A DNA stretch of 64,000 bases from Bog-159 sp963709155. GTDB taxonomy: Bacteria > Acidobacteriota > Terriglobia > Bryobacterales > Bryobacteraceae. A program made the translations under genes and the position numbers. The stretch spans positions 434,001 to 498,000 of the forward strand of contig CAVPVD010000005.1 in the NCBI GenBank assembly GCA_963709155.1, given 5' to 3'. The first letter of the stretch is position 1, and each line of letters starts with the position of its first letter. Positions 1-8,699 of this stretch are shown here, in pieces. The notes under the pieces were generated by a model, which did not search any database, had not been told where the DNA came from, and saw only the letters and a list, made by a program, of their open reading frames with translations.

Positions 1-51
1 CATGTGCCGAATCCTTACCCAGACGACTCACCAACCTCCGGGCTGGCTATG

Positions 52-2520
52 CTAATCGGTGCGGATCGCCTGCATCGGGCTGATGGAGGCGGCGCGCCAG
101 GCCGGATAAGTGCAAGCCAGTGCGGTGACCAACAGCAATAGCGCCGACGCGGCCAGCAACATGATTGGGTCCCGCACCTCGGCGTGCTGCGAGGTCGCGA
201 GCAGCTTGCTTAGCGCAAGGCTGAGTGCAAGTCCAGCCAACGCGCCCGCGGCCACAGTCAGCAAAGACGACTGCAACACCAAAAGGATCAGCCCGCCGCG
301 CTGCGCGCCGAGGGCCACGCGCACGCCGAATTCGCGGGTGCGTTGCGATACGGTGTACGACACGACGCTGTAGACGCCGGCCGCGGAGAGCGTAAGCGCC
401 AGGACCGCGAAGAGCCCGAACAGGGCGGCCAGAAAGCGCTCCCGGCCCCAGGCCTGGGTCGTGAGCAGGTACTCGAAATCGTGCTCGTCCTGAATGATAA
501 GGTCGGGATTGAGGCGGTGCAGGCTCGTGCCGATGGCGCGCATGGCGGCGCCCGGGTCGCCTTGGGAGCGAACCACCAGGGTTGTATGCGGGTCGAGAAT
601 GAACGTATCGGGAAGATAGACGGCAGGCCGCACAGGCCTGTCGAGCCCGTCGTTACGGGCGTCGTCCACAACGCCGACAATCTGGAGCCAGCCATCCGGG
701 TTGGCTGTGGAGGCGGTATCCGGGATATCCATTTTCAGGCCGGGACTGCGAACCGATTGTCCGATCACGCTGCCACCGGGTACGAATTGTTTCACGAAGG
801 CGCGGTTGACCAGGGCGACGTGCGCGGCGCGCGCGTCCTCCTGCGGGGTGAAAAAACGGCCGGAAAGCAGCGGCATGCGCAGAGTGGAAAACATGTTGGA
901 GTTGACCAGCGCGAGACTGGCCTGCGCATCTGTGAGGTTGGGATTGCTGGAGATAAAGACCTTCGTCACATAGCCGCTGAAGGGCGGAATCCAGTTATCC
1001 GTAACGCTGGCGCTCACCACGCCGGGGGTGGATTCGGCGGTCTGGCGGATAGACTCCTGGCTTACGGCGAGGTGCTGCCAGTTCGGCGCGGACTCTTTGG
1101 GCGCGCCGATTGCCATGTAGAAAAGATGGCCGGGATCGAAGCCCAGCGGAGTGTGATAGAGGTGCAGGAACGCTTGAATCGCCGCGCCCGCGCCCGCCAG
1201 CATCAGCATGGTGAGCGCCACTTGTCCTGCGATCAGCATGCGGTGCAGGTTCCGGTTGCGGAGATTGCCAGCCAGCCTAACACCGGACGACTGGATAAGC
1301 GCGCCCACGTCGGGGCGGGAAAGCTGCCAGGCGGGCGAACTGCCGAAGAGCAGTCCGGTGAGGAGGGCACACACAACGGCGAATAGCAGCACGGAGCCGT
1401 TCACGTGAATGGCCGCTTCGCGCGGAAAGGAATAAAGCGGCAGGCTGGCCGCCAGCAGGTTGACGCATTTGTAAGCCAGTAGAACACCAACTCCCGCGCC
1501 AATGAAGGAGAGTACCATCGATTCGGTGAGCAGTTGACGCACGATGCGGGAGCGCGTGGCGCCGATGGATGAGCGCACCGCAAACTCGTGCTGGCGGGTG
1601 CTGCCGCGCGCGAGCATCAAGATAGAAACGTTCGCACAGCCGATCAGGAGCAGCAACAGAACGGCCGCGAACAGCACCAGTAAGGGAGATTCAAAGCCCC
1701 TCATCACCTCCTCATTCAGGGTCTTAATCACGACTCTTGAGTTCTGCGGAAAATTGTTGGGGTCGCGCTTAGCGTAGTCGTTCACCAGCGGCTGCAACTC
1801 CGCGGCGACCGCGGCGAACGAAGCTCCTGCTTTCAGCTTGATGAACGGCATCATGTAGTAGTGCGGATCGACCTTGAAGTTGCCGGGGATGTAGACATCC
1901 GAGTCACCCCACGTGAAGCGCGGCGATGCCACACCGATCACGGTGTAGGACATGTGGTCGAGTTGCACCGTTTTGCCGAGAATGTCGAGCCGTCCTCCGT
2001 ACTGTTTCTTCCAGAAAAGATAGCTGAGCACCGCGACCGGATTGGCGTTGCCGCCGATGGCATCGGCGGGCGTGAACTCGCGTCCCAGGAGCGGCGGAAC
2101 TCCCATGTAGGTAAACAGGTTGGCGGTGTAGAACCCTGTGTTGACGGTCACCGGCATGGTATCGCCGGTCAGAGCCTGCGTGCGCGAATCCATCAAAAAG
2201 ATCTCATCGACCGACGGTAGGCGCAGCAGATCCTGGTATTCGGAGTAAGTGACACTGAGCAGGGGTCGCTGGTTCGAGTTCTTCTGAGACAACTCTACAT
2301 GCACCATGCGGCTGGCATCTTTGTAGGGGTACGGATCGAGCAGAACGGCGCGGACCACGCTGAAAACCGCCACGCTGGCGCCCACGCCGAGCGCCAGGGA
2401 GCCGATCACAACAGCGACAAATCCCGGCGATTTGCGCAACTGCCGCAGACCAAAGGCAATGTCTTCGACTCCATTGGGCAAGAAGGAAAAGAACGACGCT
2501 TTTTGAGGGTAAGCGGGCAT
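52..2520 (-). CDS. ADOP-family ABC transporter permease (MacB/FtsX-like)
   Basis: Inner-membrane protein of about 822 residues with the duplicated MacB periplasmic-core plus FtsX layout of acidobacterial orphan permeases. The first membrane segment follows 'LRKSPGFVAVVIGSLALG'. A central three-helix FtsX block lies near residues 280-400, a second periplasmic domain follows, and a final FtsX block ends in 'AWRAASISPMQAIR', the usual ADOP terminus. I chose the ATG at 2520 because AGGAG lies 8 nt upstream; a longer frame to 2598 lacks such a site. No ATPase gene is adjacent, as is usual for this family, so the exported substrate cannot be inferred. Confidence 0.9.
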   Translation of the reverse strand: MPAYPQKASFFSFLPNGVEDIAFGLRQLRKSPGFVAVVIGSLALGVGASVAVFSVVRAVLLDPYPYKDASRMVHVELSQKNSNQRPLLSVTYSEYQDLLRLPSVDEIFLMDSRTQALTGDTMPVTVNTGFYTANLFTYMGVPPLLGREFTPADAIGGNANPVAVLSYLFWKKQYGGRLDILGKTVQLDHMSYTVIGVASPRFTWGDSDVYIPGNFKVDPHYYMMPFIKLKAGASFAAVAAELQPLVNDYAKRDPNNFPQNSRVVIKTLNEEVMRGFESPLLVLFAAVLLLLLIGCANVSILMLARGSTRQHEFAVRSSIGATRSRIVRQLLTESMVLSFIGAGVGVLLAYKCVNLLAASLPLYSFPREAAIHVNGSVLLFAVVCALLTGLLFGSSPAWQLSRPDVGALIQSSGVRLAGNLRNRNLHRMLIAGQVALTMLMLAGAGAAIQAFLHLYHTPLGFDPGHLFYMAIGAPKESAPNWQHLAVSQESIRQTAESTPGVVSASVTDNWIPPFSGYVTKVFISSNPNLTDAQASLALVNSNMFSTLRMPLLSGRFFTPQEDARAAHVALVNRAFVKQFVPGGSVIGQSVRSPGLKMDIPDTASTANPDGWLQIVGVVDDARNDGLDRPVRPAVYLPDTFILDPHTTLVVRSQGDPGAAMRAIGTSLHRLNPDLIIQDEHDFEYLLTTQAWGRERFLAALFGLFAVLALTLSAAGVYSVVSYTVSQRTREFGVRVALGAQRGGLILLVLQSSLLTVAAGALAGLALSLALSKLLATSQHAEVRDPIMLLAASALLLLVTALACTYPAWRAASISPMQAIRTD

Positions 2521-2756
2521 CCAGGTGACTCCTAGTCGAGTGTTCGGGAGCAAACGACGAGCCACGGGACTCGGTCGCAAGTATCTCAATCCATTCACGC
2601 TCGACGAGGGGGCCCGGGAAAAGGTGTCCGGTTATGAAATAAGGGCGTTCGGAACTGGAAAGGTTCCACGGAGATGAAGATGTTCTTGCCAAGATTGCAG
2701 GCGACGATGTGCCTGGGCCCGGCGTGTTCGGGTGGCAGCAATCTTAGCCATACCGG

Positions 2757-4787
2757 TCACCACACGCGGCAGGCGTGGACTGGGGTCATGGGCTGACCCG
2801 GATTGCACGCGAAAGCCTTCTGAAACTCCGGCATATTCTCAATCACACCGTTCACACGGAATTCCGCCGGCGCATGTTCGTTGGTCTGGACCTGTAGCCG
2901 CAACGCCGCTTCGCGCGCGTTTTCACACCAGACCTGGCCAAACGAGAGGAAGAAACGCTGCTCCGGCGTATAGCCGCCGACCCTGGCGGTCTGGCTACCG
3001 ATGGTGTTCAGCAGGGCCATTAGGGCGACGCGCACGCCGCCATTGTCGGCGGTATTTTCACCCAGCGTCAGCTTGCCGTTGACGAACGCGCCGGGCGCCA
3101 CCGAGAAACCGCCGTACTCGTCAGCCACGCAGGCCTCGCGTTGGTGGAACTCCTCCTGATCCTTAGGTGTCCACCAGTTCTTGAGGTTGCCATAGGCGTC
3201 GAACTGGCAGCCCTGGTCGTCGAACCCGTGGGTCAATTCGTGCCCGATGACCATCCCGATGCCGCCGAAGTTCACCGCATCGTCGTCGTTGTTGTAAAAG
3301 AAGGGCGGCTGCAGGATGCCGGCCGGGAAATTGATGTTGTTCATCAGCGGGTCGTAATAGGCGTTGACGGTGGGAGGCGTCATGGTCCATTCCAAGCGGT
3401 CGACGGGCTTGCCGATCTTGTTCAACTCGCGATGGAACTCGAACTCGTCGGCGCGGAAATTGTTGCCCACGGGGTCGTCGGGCTTGATCACGACGCTGGA
3501 ATAATCGCGCCAGCGATCAGGATAGCCGATCTTGTTCGTGATGGCCTTCAGCTTGATCAGGGCTTGGGCTTTCGTGGCCGGCGTGATCCAGTCGAGACTC
3601 TGGATATCCTCGCCCAGCGCCTTCTCCAGCGCGACCACCATCTTCAGCGTGCGCGCCTTGCCTTCGACGCCGAAGGTCCGCTCGACGTATTTGCGCCCCA
3701 GTGCCTCGCCCAGTTCACGATCGGTGAAATCTACGCAGCGCTTCCAGCGTGGCCGCATGGCTTCGGTTCCGGTTAAGGTCTTGCCATAGAAATCGAAATT
3801 CTCCTCGGTGAACGGCGTGGGCAGCAGCGCCGCAGAATTGTGCAGCAGGTGCCACGTGAGATAGGTCTTCCAATCGGCCAGCGGCGCGTTTTCGATCAGG
3901 GCATTGAAGGTCCTCACGAATTCCGGGTAGGAGACATTGATGGATTGAAACTGGGGCGTACCGGAAGTAGCGAAGTACTCATTCCAACGGAAGGCCGGGC
4001 TGAGAGCCGCCAGTTCCGGTTTGCCGATCTTGTGGTAGACCTTTTCGGGATCGCGGCGCGAAACCAGGTCGAGCGAGCCCTTGGACAGCGCCGTCTCGAA
4101 CTGAATGACGGCGGCGGCGCCGGCCTTGGCCTGCTCTGGCTTCTCGCCCGCCAGTTCCAACATGCGCTGGACGTGCGCCACGTATTTCTGGCGCAGTTCA
4201 AGAGCCTTGGCATCTTCCTTCAGGTAGTACTCCCGATCGGGCATGCCGAGACCACCCTGGTCGAACTGCGCGATCACCGAATTGGAGTCTTTGAAATCCT
4301 GACCCGAGCTGAATTCAAACAGCGCTCCCACGCCGATGGCCTGCAGGTGCGCGATCTCACCGGCGATCTGGGACCTGTCGGTGAGCTTGCGAATGCGGTC
4401 GAGTTCCGGCTGGAGTGGGGTGAGGCCCCTGGCGTCGATGGCCTTTTCGTCCATGCAGGCGCCATAGAAGTCGCCGACCTTCTGGGTGGTGGCATCGCGG
4501 CCGGCGGAGGGCTTGGCGGCCGCTTCCAGAATCTCGTGGAGGATGTCGCGGTTGCGATCCGCCAGTTCATCGAAGCGGCCCCACATGGCCTGGTCGGCCG
4601 GAATGGGGTTGTTCTTCATCCAGGTACCGCAGGCATACTGATAGAAATTGACGCAGGGGTCCACCGATTTGTCGATGGCGGTGAGATCAAACTGCGCGGG
4701 GCCGCTGGCGTGACTGGTGGGCGTCTGCGCGGACAGGACGTAGAGTGTAAGCGAGGCAGCAACTGTGATCTGCAATAAGATCGACAT
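2757..4787 (-). CDS. M13 family zinc metallopeptidase (PepO/neprilysin-like)
   Basis: Secreted or membrane-anchored zinc endopeptidase of 676 residues, normal length for M13. After a signal sequence ('MSILLQITVAASLTLYVL') comes the family N-terminus 'DPCVNFYQYACGTW'. The zinc site 'GHELTHGFDD' lies near residue 514 and the third ligand in 'ENTADNGG' near 575, and the protein ends in the M13 signature 'CRVW'. Substrate recognition 'NAYYD' is present. The frame is open upstream to 4994, but those 69 residues do not resemble the family and would hide the signal peptide, so the ATG at 4787 is preferred. Confidence 0.93.
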   Translation of the reverse strand: MSILLQITVAASLTLYVLSAQTPTSHASGPAQFDLTAIDKSVDPCVNFYQYACGTWMKNNPIPADQAMWGRFDELADRNRDILHEILEAAAKPSAGRDATTQKVGDFYGACMDEKAIDARGLTPLQPELDRIRKLTDRSQIAGEIAHLQAIGVGALFEFSSGQDFKDSNSVIAQFDQGGLGMPDREYYLKEDAKALELRQKYVAHVQRMLELAGEKPEQAKAGAAAVIQFETALSKGSLDLVSRRDPEKVYHKIGKPELAALSPAFRWNEYFATSGTPQFQSINVSYPEFVRTFNALIENAPLADWKTYLTWHLLHNSAALLPTPFTEENFDFYGKTLTGTEAMRPRWKRCVDFTDRELGEALGRKYVERTFGVEGKARTLKMVVALEKALGEDIQSLDWITPATKAQALIKLKAITNKIGYPDRWRDYSSVVIKPDDPVGNNFRADEFEFHRELNKIGKPVDRLEWTMTPPTVNAYYDPLMNNINFPAGILQPPFFYNNDDDAVNFGGIGMVIGHELTHGFDDQGCQFDAYGNLKNWWTPKDQEEFHQREACVADEYGGFSVAPGAFVNGKLTLGENTADNGGVRVALMALLNTIGSQTARVGGYTPEQRFFLSFGQVWCENAREAALRLQVQTNEHAPAEFRVNGVIENMPEFQKAFACNPGQPMTPVHACRVW

Positions 4788-5193
4788 GTTGTTACTGTAA
4801 CGCACCCATGGGAGGCGGCTGAAATCCGCGCGAAGGATTGAGTGCGGGGCGCATTGACGTATTGCGATCCTATCGGGGAGGTGCAATCCTGCGTGGCCGG
4901 AGAGTATAGTATTCGGCCAGGCTTGGGTGACACTCCGAAATGGCGGCCAAACAGGCATCTCAAAAAAGGGAAATCCGGTCACGTTTTTGGCCAAACACGG
5001 AAACCGGCGAAAATGTTCCGCGCCCGCCGCTCGCCGCCGGGTTGGATCGGTCTCCCCTCCACGCTCGGAACCACCCGTTCGTCGAGGGCTTCCTCTATGG
5101 AACTAAGGAAGAGATCCGTTGTAACTTTCGCCCGCTTCAGCAGTATTTATCATTAGCGGCGTTCTCGACGACGTGCTTCAGGATGTCGCTAAT

Positions 5194-6681
5194 ATGTCCG
5201 TGATAAAACTCCCGATTCTCGTCTTCATTGCGCAAGCGGCGCCGGCGGCTACTTGCGCGGATCTGTCCTCGCTGCATCGGCCGAACACCGCCATCACACT
5301 GGCCCAGGCAGTGGAGGCGGGTGCGCTCCCCATGACGGGACCCGGGCAGACGCCAAACATCTTTAAAACCCTGCCGGCCTTTTGTCGCGTGGCGGCGACG
5401 CTGATGCCGAGCCCGGATTCGGACATCAGGATCGAAGTCTGGCTGCCCGCGGAGAACTGGAACGGGAAACTTCAGGCGGTCGGGAACAGCGGATGGGGCG
5501 GGTACATCGGCTATCCCGCCATGGCACGGGCGCTCGCCCACGGCTACGCGACGGCCAGCACCGACACGGGGCATGCGACGCAGGGGGCTTCGTTCGCAAT
5601 AGGACATCCGGAGAAGTTGGTGGATTTCGGATCTCGCGCCGTACATGAAATGGCGGTCGAGGCGAAGGCGCTGATTGCGGCGTTTTATTCACAGCCGGCG
5701 CGACATTCGTACTGGAACAGCTGTTCGACCGGTGGGCGCCAGGGCCTGATGGAGGCGCAGCGTTTTCCGGCGGACTTTGACGGCATCGTGGCGGGCGCGC
5801 CGGCGAATTACCTGTCGCATCTGCAGCCGTGGACGTTGTGGGTTCCGAAGGTGGTGCATGCGTCGGAGGGAAGCTTCCTCCCGCCTGCGAAACTTGCGGT
5901 GATCCATAAGGCCGTGATCAACGCGTGTGACGCGCTCGATGGCGTGAAGGATGGGGTGATTGAAGATCCGAGCCGATGTCATTTCGATCCCGGAGTCCTG
6001 AAGTGCGAGGGCGCGGATACAGCGGCGTGTCTGACCACGGCGCAGGTGGAGTCGGCGCGCAAGCTGTACGGACCGGTGGTGAACAGTGCGGGCACGAAGA
6101 TTTTCCCGGGTTTCTCGCCGGGCAGTGAGATGGGATGGGACTTGCTGGCCGGCGCGGAGCCGATTGCGGATCCGGTCGGCTCGTTCAAATATGTGGTGTT
6201 CAAAAATCCGGACTGGGATTGGACTACTTTGAACTTCGACAGCGATGTCGCCGCCCTGGAAAGAGCCTTCGAACCGGCGGTGGATTCGAACCAGCCGGAT
6301 CTGCGGGCGTTTGCGGGGCGCGGCGGAAAGCTGATTATGTATCACGGCTGGAACGACCACCTCATTGCGCCGGGTAACACCGTCGATTACTACAATGCGG
6401 TCCTCTATACCATGGGCGTGACGCGGACGAACGAATCGGTGCGGCTGTTCATGGTGCCGGGGATGATGCATTGCCGCGGTGGAGATGGGACGCCGGACTT
6501 CGACATGATTCCGGAACTGGACATTTGGGTGGAGCAAGGGAAGGCCCCGGACCGGGTGGTGGCGTCCCGAACCAATCCGGATCGGACGCGCCCCTTGTGC
6601 CCATATCCCATGGTGGCGGTCTATAAGGGAACTGGGAGCACGGACGCGGCGGAAAGTTTCGTCTGCGGGAGGCTGAGGTAG
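5194..6681 (+). CDS. Tannase/feruloyl esterase family protein
   Basis: Predicted secreted serine esterase acting on plant phenolic esters, 495 residues. A signal peptide is followed by the tannase fold. The nucleophile motif 'CSTGGRQG' (Cys177, Ser178) has the vicinal cysteine typical of the family. Candidate catalytic Asp lies in 'GWNDHLIAPG' and His in 'PGMMHCRGG'. ATG 5194 is chosen over the GTG at 5173 because it starts directly before the hydrophobic signal segment. The exact substrate (gallate, ferulate, MHET-like) cannot be told from sequence. Confidence 0.9.
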   Translation: MSVIKLPILVFIAQAAPAATCADLSSLHRPNTAITLAQAVEAGALPMTGPGQTPNIFKTLPAFCRVAATLMPSPDSDIRIEVWLPAENWNGKLQAVGNSGWGGYIGYPAMARALAHGYATASTDTGHATQGASFAIGHPEKLVDFGSRAVHEMAVEAKALIAAFYSQPARHSYWNSCSTGGRQGLMEAQRFPADFDGIVAGAPANYLSHLQPWTLWVPKVVHASEGSFLPPAKLAVIHKAVINACDALDGVKDGVIEDPSRCHFDPGVLKCEGADTAACLTTAQVESARKLYGPVVNSAGTKIFPGFSPGSEMGWDLLAGAEPIADPVGSFKYVVFKNPDWDWTTLNFDSDVAALERAFEPAVDSNQPDLRAFAGRGGKLIMYHGWNDHLIAPGNTVDYYNAVLYTMGVTRTNESVRLFMVPGMMHCRGGDGTPDFDMIPELDIWVEQGKAPDRVVASRTNPDRTRPLCPYPMVAVYKGTGSTDAAESFVCGRLR

Positions 6682-6694
6682 GAAAGAGTATGAA

Positions 6695-6735
6695 GATGCA
6701 GAAGGTCGGGTGTTCGGATCACCTCGGGCGCACCA
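6695..6735 (+). other. 3' fragment of a tRNA gene (possible old attachment-site remnant)
   Basis: The sequence has a variable region AGGTC, a T-arm with a GGGTG/CACCT stem around the seven-base loop TTCGGAT, a seven-base 3' acceptor strand CGGGCGC, a discriminator A and CCA. No matching 5' acceptor strand or D-arm lies upstream, where the tannase-like gene ends at 6681. This looks like a tRNA 3' half left by integration into a tRNA gene elsewhere. The original isoacceptor is uncertain. Confidence 0.6.
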
Positions 6736-6784
6736 TTCAACCAACAACCCGGAACATCGACCGCCATAATCGACCGAAGGTCCG

Positions 6785-7204
6785 TCAGGTGCACAGCTCG
6801 ATCTCCCGCGCATCGCCCTCGAGCGCGCGCAGCCGGATCTCGATATGCCCGGGCGGCATCAGTTCGGGGAAGCGCTCGCCCCACTCGATCATCACCAGCG
6901 CGGGGCTATCGAATAAATCGTCGAGACCCAGCGTGGCGGCGTCGCGCGCGCTGTCCAGGCGATAGAGATCCACGTGGTAGACGGCGGGCGGCGACCCATA
7001 TTCATGAATCAATGTAAACGTGGGGCTGGAGACTTCTTCGGCCGGCGCCGCGCCCAATCCCTGTACAATTCCCTTGGCCAGCGTGGTCTTGCCCGCGCCC
7101 AGGTTGCCAATCAGCAGCACGGTGGCGCCGGGGGGCAGCGCGCCGGCCAGGCGCTCTCCAAGGGCGATCGTCTCCTCCTCAGAGCCGGTGCGGAAAACGG
7201 GCAC
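6785..7204 (-). CDS. tsaE: tRNA threonylcarbamoyladenosine biosynthesis ATPase TsaE
   Basis: Small P-loop ATPase (139 residues) that with TsaB and TsaD installs the t6A37 modification on ANN-decoding tRNAs. The Walker A 'GNLGAGKTTLAKG' lies near residues 33-45, followed by 'SPTFTLIHEY', 'VYHVDLYRL' and the Walker B-like 'VMIEWGERFPE', all in family order. It is the last gene of a three-gene operon and overlaps the upstream nnr gene by 26 bp; the tsaE-nnr neighbourhood is common in bacteria. Confidence 0.96.
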   Translation of the reverse strand: MPVFRTGSEEETIALGERLAGALPPGATVLLIGNLGAGKTTLAKGIVQGLGAAPAEEVSSPTFTLIHEYGSPPAVYHVDLYRLDSARDAATLGLDDLFDSPALVMIEWGERFPELMPPGHIEIRLRALEGDAREIELCT

Positions 7205-8699
7205 ACTCCTCCAGGGCCGCGGGCAAATAGCGGAGCAGATCGGTAGCGGTCAGGCACTTCTCGGTGAGTGCGGCGGCGCCCAACTCGCCGGAAAGTCCAT
7301 GCAGATAGACGGCGGCGGCGAGGGCCTCGTCGCGGTGCTCCGGAAACTGCCCTAACAAGCCGGCGGTCAGACCCGTGAGAATATCGCCCGTGCCGCCCGT
7401 GCCCATGGCTGGTGTACCCGTGGGATTGATCCAGACGCGGCCATCGGGGAAAGCGATCAGGGTGCGCTCGCCCTTCAGCACGATGATGACCTGCCGGCCG
7501 GTAGCCAGGCGGCGCGCGGCTCCCAGACGATCGGCGGAGATCTCCGCGGTGGTGCGGCCGCAGAGCCGCGCCATTTCTCCGGGATGCGGCGTCAGCACGC
7601 GGAACTTCCCCGCACCAGACCATTCCGTGCCGGCCAGGGCATTCAGGGCATCGGCATCCACCACCATGGGTTGCGCGAATTCGGCGAAGGCGCGGCGCAC
7701 CATGGCGATGGTGCCGGGATCGGTGCCCAGTCCCGGGCCGATGGCGATCACGTCCTTGTTTTCGGCAAGAGCGGAAAGCCGGTCGGTCGATAACGGTTCG
7801 GTCATCAATTCCGCCGCGTGTCCGGCGATCACCGGTATGGCGGATTCCTCCGAAGCCACCGTGACCAAGCCCGCCCCGCCGCGCAGCGCCGCCATACCGC
7901 ACATGGCGGCCGCGCCGGTCTTGCCGTGCGATCCGGCGATGGCCAGCACGTGCCCGAAAGTGCCTTTGTGTCCGGCCCTCGGACGGGGCGCCAGCACCAG
8001 CGCGAACATGGACGGCTGGATCAACGACAGCCAGATGGACGGGTCCGTCTCGAAAAGCTGCGGCGGGCTGCCTATCGGCGCTACGCGTAACTCGCCGGCG
8101 GTATCGCAATTCGGCGCCAGCGCGTGGGATGGTTTGGGCGCCGTGAAGGTAACGGTGTAATCCGCACGCGCCTGTTCACCCAAAGGCTCGCCGGAGTCGC
8201 TGGGCATGCCCGACGGGATATCCACGGCGACCACCTTGGCAAGCGGGAAACCCAGGTTGATCTCGCGAATCCCGTCCAACATCGCGCCGGTAGCCGGCCC
8301 GCTGATGCCGGTGCCCAGCAGCGCGTCCACCAACAGCGTCGCGAGCCGCGCGTCCGCCGGGATTTCGCGCGTGACGGGACAGCCGCAAACCCCATGCAGC
8401 ATGCGGTAGTTCTCCGCGGCATCGCCTTTCAAATCCTCCGGCGCGGCCAGCAGCACCACGTGTAGCGCGCGCATCTCGAAGCGGGTGAAAAGCTGGCGGG
8501 CGACGACCAGGCCATCGCCCCCGTTGTTGCCCTTGCCGCACAGAACCACGATGCGGTGGGCTGCCAGGGGCGCAAACTTTTCGGCAAGGAGTTCCACCAC
8601 GCGATGCCCGGCATTTTCCATCAGCACCAGGCCCGGAATGCCCATTTCAATGGTGCGCCGGTCCACTTCGCGCATCTGTGCCGCGGTAAGAACTTTCAT
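7179..8699 (-). CDS. nnr: Bifunctional NAD(P)H-hydrate epimerase / ADP-dependent dehydratase
   Basis: Metabolite-repair enzyme of 506 residues. The N-terminal YjeF epimerase domain ('MKVLTAAQMREVDRRTIE', 'GKGNNGGDGLV') equilibrates S and R NADHX. The C-terminal ribokinase-like domain ('HKGTFGHVLAIAGSHGKTGA', 'VVDADALNAL', 'LTPHPGEMARL', 'GTGGTGDILTG') dehydrates NADHX using ADP. ATG 8699 is chosen because it begins the conserved epimerase start and overlaps the upstream phosphatase stop as ATGA; the frame extends 20 codons further without family similarity. Confidence 0.95.
   Translation of the reverse strand: MKVLTAAQMREVDRRTIEMGIPGLVLMENAGHRVVELLAEKFAPLAAHRIVVLCGKGNNGGDGLVVARQLFTRFEMRALHVVLLAAPEDLKGDAAENYRMLHGVCGCPVTREIPADARLATLLVDALLGTGISGPATGAMLDGIREINLGFPLAKVVAVDIPSGMPSDSGEPLGEQARADYTVTFTAPKPSHALAPNCDTAGELRVAPIGSPPQLFETDPSIWLSLIQPSMFALVLAPRPRAGHKGTFGHVLAIAGSHGKTGAAAMCGMAALRGGAGLVTVASEESAIPVIAGHAAELMTEPLSTDRLSALAENKDVIAIGPGLGTDPGTIAMVRRAFAEFAQPMVVDADALNALAGTEWSGAGKFRVLTPHPGEMARLCGRTTAEISADRLGAARRLATGRQVIIVLKGERTLIAFPDGRVWINPTGTPAMGTGGTGDILTGLTAGLLGQFPEHRDEALAAAVYLHGLSGELGAAALTEKCLTATDLLRYLPAALEECARFPHRL

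Noticed and set aside
343..1386. 347-codon plus-strand open frame inside the ADOP permease gene
   Set aside because: Shadow frame of a well-supported gene; composition biased and without motifs or signal.
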